A stretch of 64,000 nucleotides of DNA from Candidatus Chromulinivorax destructor (GTDB lineage: Bacteria; Babelota; Babeliae; Babelales; Chromulinivoraceae): the NCBI RefSeq assembly GCF_003366055.1, contig NZ_CP025544.1:975278-1039277 (forward strand). The letters run 5' to 3'. The position numbers and the translations under genes were made by a program. The notes under the pieces were generated by a model. That model saw nothing but the letters and a program-made list of their open reading frames with translations, did no database searches and was not told the DNA's origin. Each line of letters begins with the position of its first letter. The first letter of the stretch is position 1. Shown one piece after another: positions 62,495 through 64,000 of the stretch.

Positions 62495-63247
62495 ATGTTA
62501 GAACTTAAAAATATTAATGTGCAATTCGGTCACAATCATGTGCTTAAAAATTTGTCGTGTAATGTTGAGCAGGGTGATTTTATTGTCGTACTTGGAACAA
62601 ATGGAGCGGGAAAAAGCAGTTTTTTTGATACGATTGCCGGAAAAATCAAACCAACATCAGGCCAAGTTATGATTGATTATGAAGACGTAACGTCATTAGA
62701 TGAACTGCAACGATCTGGCATGGTGACTCGAATTTTTCAAAATACTCGTTTAAATTCAGTTGGCTGTTTAACGGTTGCTCAAAATTTAGCTTTTGCTCAT
62801 TACAGCCGCAGGCCAGCACAGTTTGTCGATGGAATGTCTCATATGCCCCGTGAAAAAGCAATCGCATTAGTTGAACAAGTTGGTATGGATGCATCGATTT
62901 TAGATCGACCAATGAACGCTTTGTCTGGTGGTCAACGACAATTGATTGCATTTGTGATGTCTACGCAATTAATACCAAAAATATTATTACTTGATGAGCC
63001 TACGGCAGCACTTGATCCACAAGCTTCTACAAAATTATTAGAGTATGCTGCAAAATTTATTAAAAAGCATAACGTAACAACGTTGTTGATTACGCATGAT
63101 CCGCAGATTGCATTAAGTGTCGGTAATAAAATTTGGATTTTGCAAGATGGTCTTATAGCACAAGAATTTGGTATTGATGATAAAAAAAATCTGCAACCAC
63201 ATCAGCTCATCGGTCAGATTGATTATGATGCTTTACAAAAAATTTAG
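62495..63247 (+). CDS. ABC transporter ATP-binding protein
   Basis: A 250-residue ABC ATPase that should power the transporter encoded just upstream. It has Walker A GTNGAGKSS, a Q-loop in RIFQNTRL, the signature LSGGQRQ, Walker B ILLLDEPTAALDP and the switch His in LLITHDPQIALS. All catalytic residues are present. The start follows a weak AGGACCTGTT site. It is followed by a terminator at 63259. With the substrate-binding and permease genes it completes a simple importer. Confidence 0.93.
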   Translation: MLELKNINVQFGHNHVLKNLSCNVEQGDFIVVLGTNGAGKSSFFDTIAGKIKPTSGQVMIDYEDVTSLDELQRSGMVTRIFQNTRLNSVGCLTVAQNLAFAHYSRRPAQFVDGMSHMPREKAIALVEQVGMDASILDRPMNALSGGQRQLIAFVMSTQLIPKILLLDEPTAALDPQASTKLLEYAAKFIKKHNVTTLLITHDPQIALSVGNKIWILQDGLIAQEFGIDDKKNLQPHQLIGQIDYDALQKI

Positions 63248-63258
63248 TGACTTTATCA

Positions 63259-63287
63259 AGCCCTGGAATATTCCGGGGCTTTTTTTT
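63259..63287 (+). terminator. Terminator of the ABC transporter
   Basis: AGCCCTGGAATATTCCGGGG followed by CT and a run of eight T; the stem has one mismatch. Confidence 0.82.
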
Positions 63288-63290
63288 ATG

Positions 63291-63386
63291 TAAAAAGTGC
63301 ATCAGGCACACCGGCCAGCACATCCCCGGAGTTTTCATAGAAAACGCAGGGCAAAACTCTCTGATACAAAATTGATTCACTCAATC
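63291..63386. repeat. Dispersed TIR repeat, copy 15 (A-module only)
   Basis: AAAAGTGCATCAGGCACACC, GGCCAGCACATCCCCGGAGT, TTTCATAGAAAACGCAGGGC and the terminal ATTGATTCACTCAATC. It abuts the terminator of the ABC ATPase. Confidence 0.75.
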
Positions 63387-63458
63387 GAGTATCATTGCAT
63401 TTTTGTATATTTTATATTACGGTGATGGCAAAGAATTATTACCAAAAAGGAGATGCGT

Positions 63459-63773
63459 ATGTTCTACGATAAAAAAACAGTAATATTTTTGTCTTTATCG
63501 ATCTGCTTTTCGTTATCAGCAGACAGTTGTACTGAGACAAATGTTAAAAGCAAAGCTGATAAGTTACAAAAAGATGCAAATACTTTAAAGGCAAATGCAG
63601 CAAAGTTGCAAGATGATGCAAATACACTGAAAAGTAATGCTACAAAATTAAAATCAGATTTAGAAACATTACAGGTTAATTGTATAAAACTTGAAACATT
63701 GCAACAAAATGCTGATGCTCTTGATGATGCAGTTGCTCAACTTACGACATTATCAACTCAACTTAAAAAATAA
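63459..63773 (+). CDS. Small exported coiled-coil protein (104 aa)
   Basis: I start at 63459 (MFYDKKTVIFLSLSICFSLS), 8 bases after an AAGGAG site; the ATG at 63453 is too close to it. After the signal peptide, a regular heptad pattern runs through most of the mature protein (ADKLQKDANTLKANAAKLQD, DANTLKSNATKLKSDLETLQ), a single long coiled coil like that of Lpp-type proteins. A Cys lies just after the signal (ADSCTE), but the lipobox is poor. A trimeric or dimeric envelope protein is inferred; it is not recognised as a known family. Confidence 0.75.
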   Translation: MFYDKKTVIFLSLSICFSLSADSCTETNVKSKADKLQKDANTLKANAAKLQDDANTLKSNATKLKSDLETLQVNCIKLETLQQNADALDDAVAQLTTLSTQLKK

Positions 63774-63790
63774 TAGATGATTGTTATCTG

Positions 63791-63902
63791 GGTTGAGTGA
63801 ACAAAAATTTTATTATTTGTTGTCCTGCGTTTTCTATGGAAACTTAGGGAATTTGCAGGATGTGTTGACCTGATAAAATTTTAAATTTGGTTCACATAGC
63901 CT
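63791..63902. repeat. Dispersed TIR repeat, copy 16 (short form)
   Basis: GGTTGAGTGAACAAAAATTT at the left and AAATTTGGTTCACATAGCCT at the right form an inverted pair. Between them are GTCCTGCGTTTTCTATGGAA, GGGAATTTGCAGGATGTGTT and GACCTGATAA. There is no B-module, as in copy 1. Confidence 0.75.
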
Positions 63903-63963
63903 ACAGTTTTTTAACATCAGATAGTGATAATAGAGTAAAAATTATAGAGAGGATTGTATTTTT

Positions 63964-64000
63964 ATGAAAAATAAAAAAATAGTATTGTTATTCGTTTTGT
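63964..64000 (+). CDS. Start of an exported protein (runs off the window)
   Basis: An ATG at 63964 follows AGAGAGGATTG and opens with MKNKKIVLLFVL, the beginning of a signal peptide. Only 12 codons lie in the window, so nothing more can be said. Confidence 0.55.
   Translation, partial: MKNKKIVLLFVL

Noticed and set aside
1811-63902. Interpretation of the dispersed repeats as remnants of insertion sequences with transposase
   Set aside because: No copy contains any coding remnant and the largest is under 300 bp; a non-autonomous element is possible, but an IS is not supported here.

Overview
The window is AT-rich bacterial chromosome from a Gram-negative, host-dependent organism. The evidence is two tandem ATP/ADP-type nucleotide transporters, five ankyrin-repeat proteins with export signals, an OTU-type deubiquitinase-like protein with a degenerate sister, a Tol envelope system, and very many Sec signal peptides. 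My best guess is Candidatus Dependentiae (TM6), protist endosymbionts. No 16S gene is present, so a Chlamydiae- or Rickettsia-like lineage is not excluded by sequence alone.

Layout. 1-8.6 kb: five minus-strand paralogues of one secreted, lysine-rich coiled-coil family, two of them reduced to opposite halves. 8.8-11.5 kb: a small lipoprotein and Lon protease. 11.8-17.2 kb: ankyrin-repeat proteins and small exported companions. 17.9-20.8 kb: tandem nucleotide transporters. 21.2-26.4 kb: housekeeping block (rpsB, tRNA-Ser, SRP RNA, dnaX, der, an exported protein, a ribosome hibernation factor). 26.8-30.3 kb and 34.7-40.1 kb: two large exported proteins whose C-termini look like EndoU nuclease toxins, each followed after 12 bp by a small gene of one shared family (candidate immunity genes), the second with an extra copy. 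Between them lie dsbD, a DUF4097-like gene and the CCA-adding enzyme. 40.2-46.9 kb: small exported proteins, two more ankyrin proteins and the OTU pair. 47.4-54.5 kb: a giant Thr/Ala-rich repeat protein and two short relatives. 54.9-59.6 kb: a small exported protein, tolQ-tolR-tolA-like-tolB and a Cys-rich exported protein. 60.1-63.2 kb: a three-gene ABC transporter. 63.5 kb to the end: a small coiled-coil protein and the start of another exported protein.

The most unusual features are (i) the two candidate EndoU toxin/immunity loci, (ii) a dispersed intergenic repeat, about 100-280 bp, with terminal inverted repeats close to AGGCTGTGTGAACCAAATTT and a GC-rich inner hairpin, present in about sixteen gaps, (iii) an OTU gene pair in which one member has Ser in place of the catalytic Cys, (iv) an 860-bp duplication that reads as identical inside the giant gene, and (v) a 12-A run in dnaX placed so that a one-base slip stops translation at once, as expected for making the short gamma form.

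Together the genes describe a parasite that imports host nucleotides, keeps an energised Tol envelope, and exports many proteins with eukaryotic-like or toxin-like domains. Names come from motifs read by eye. Activities and the taxonomic assignment are inference.
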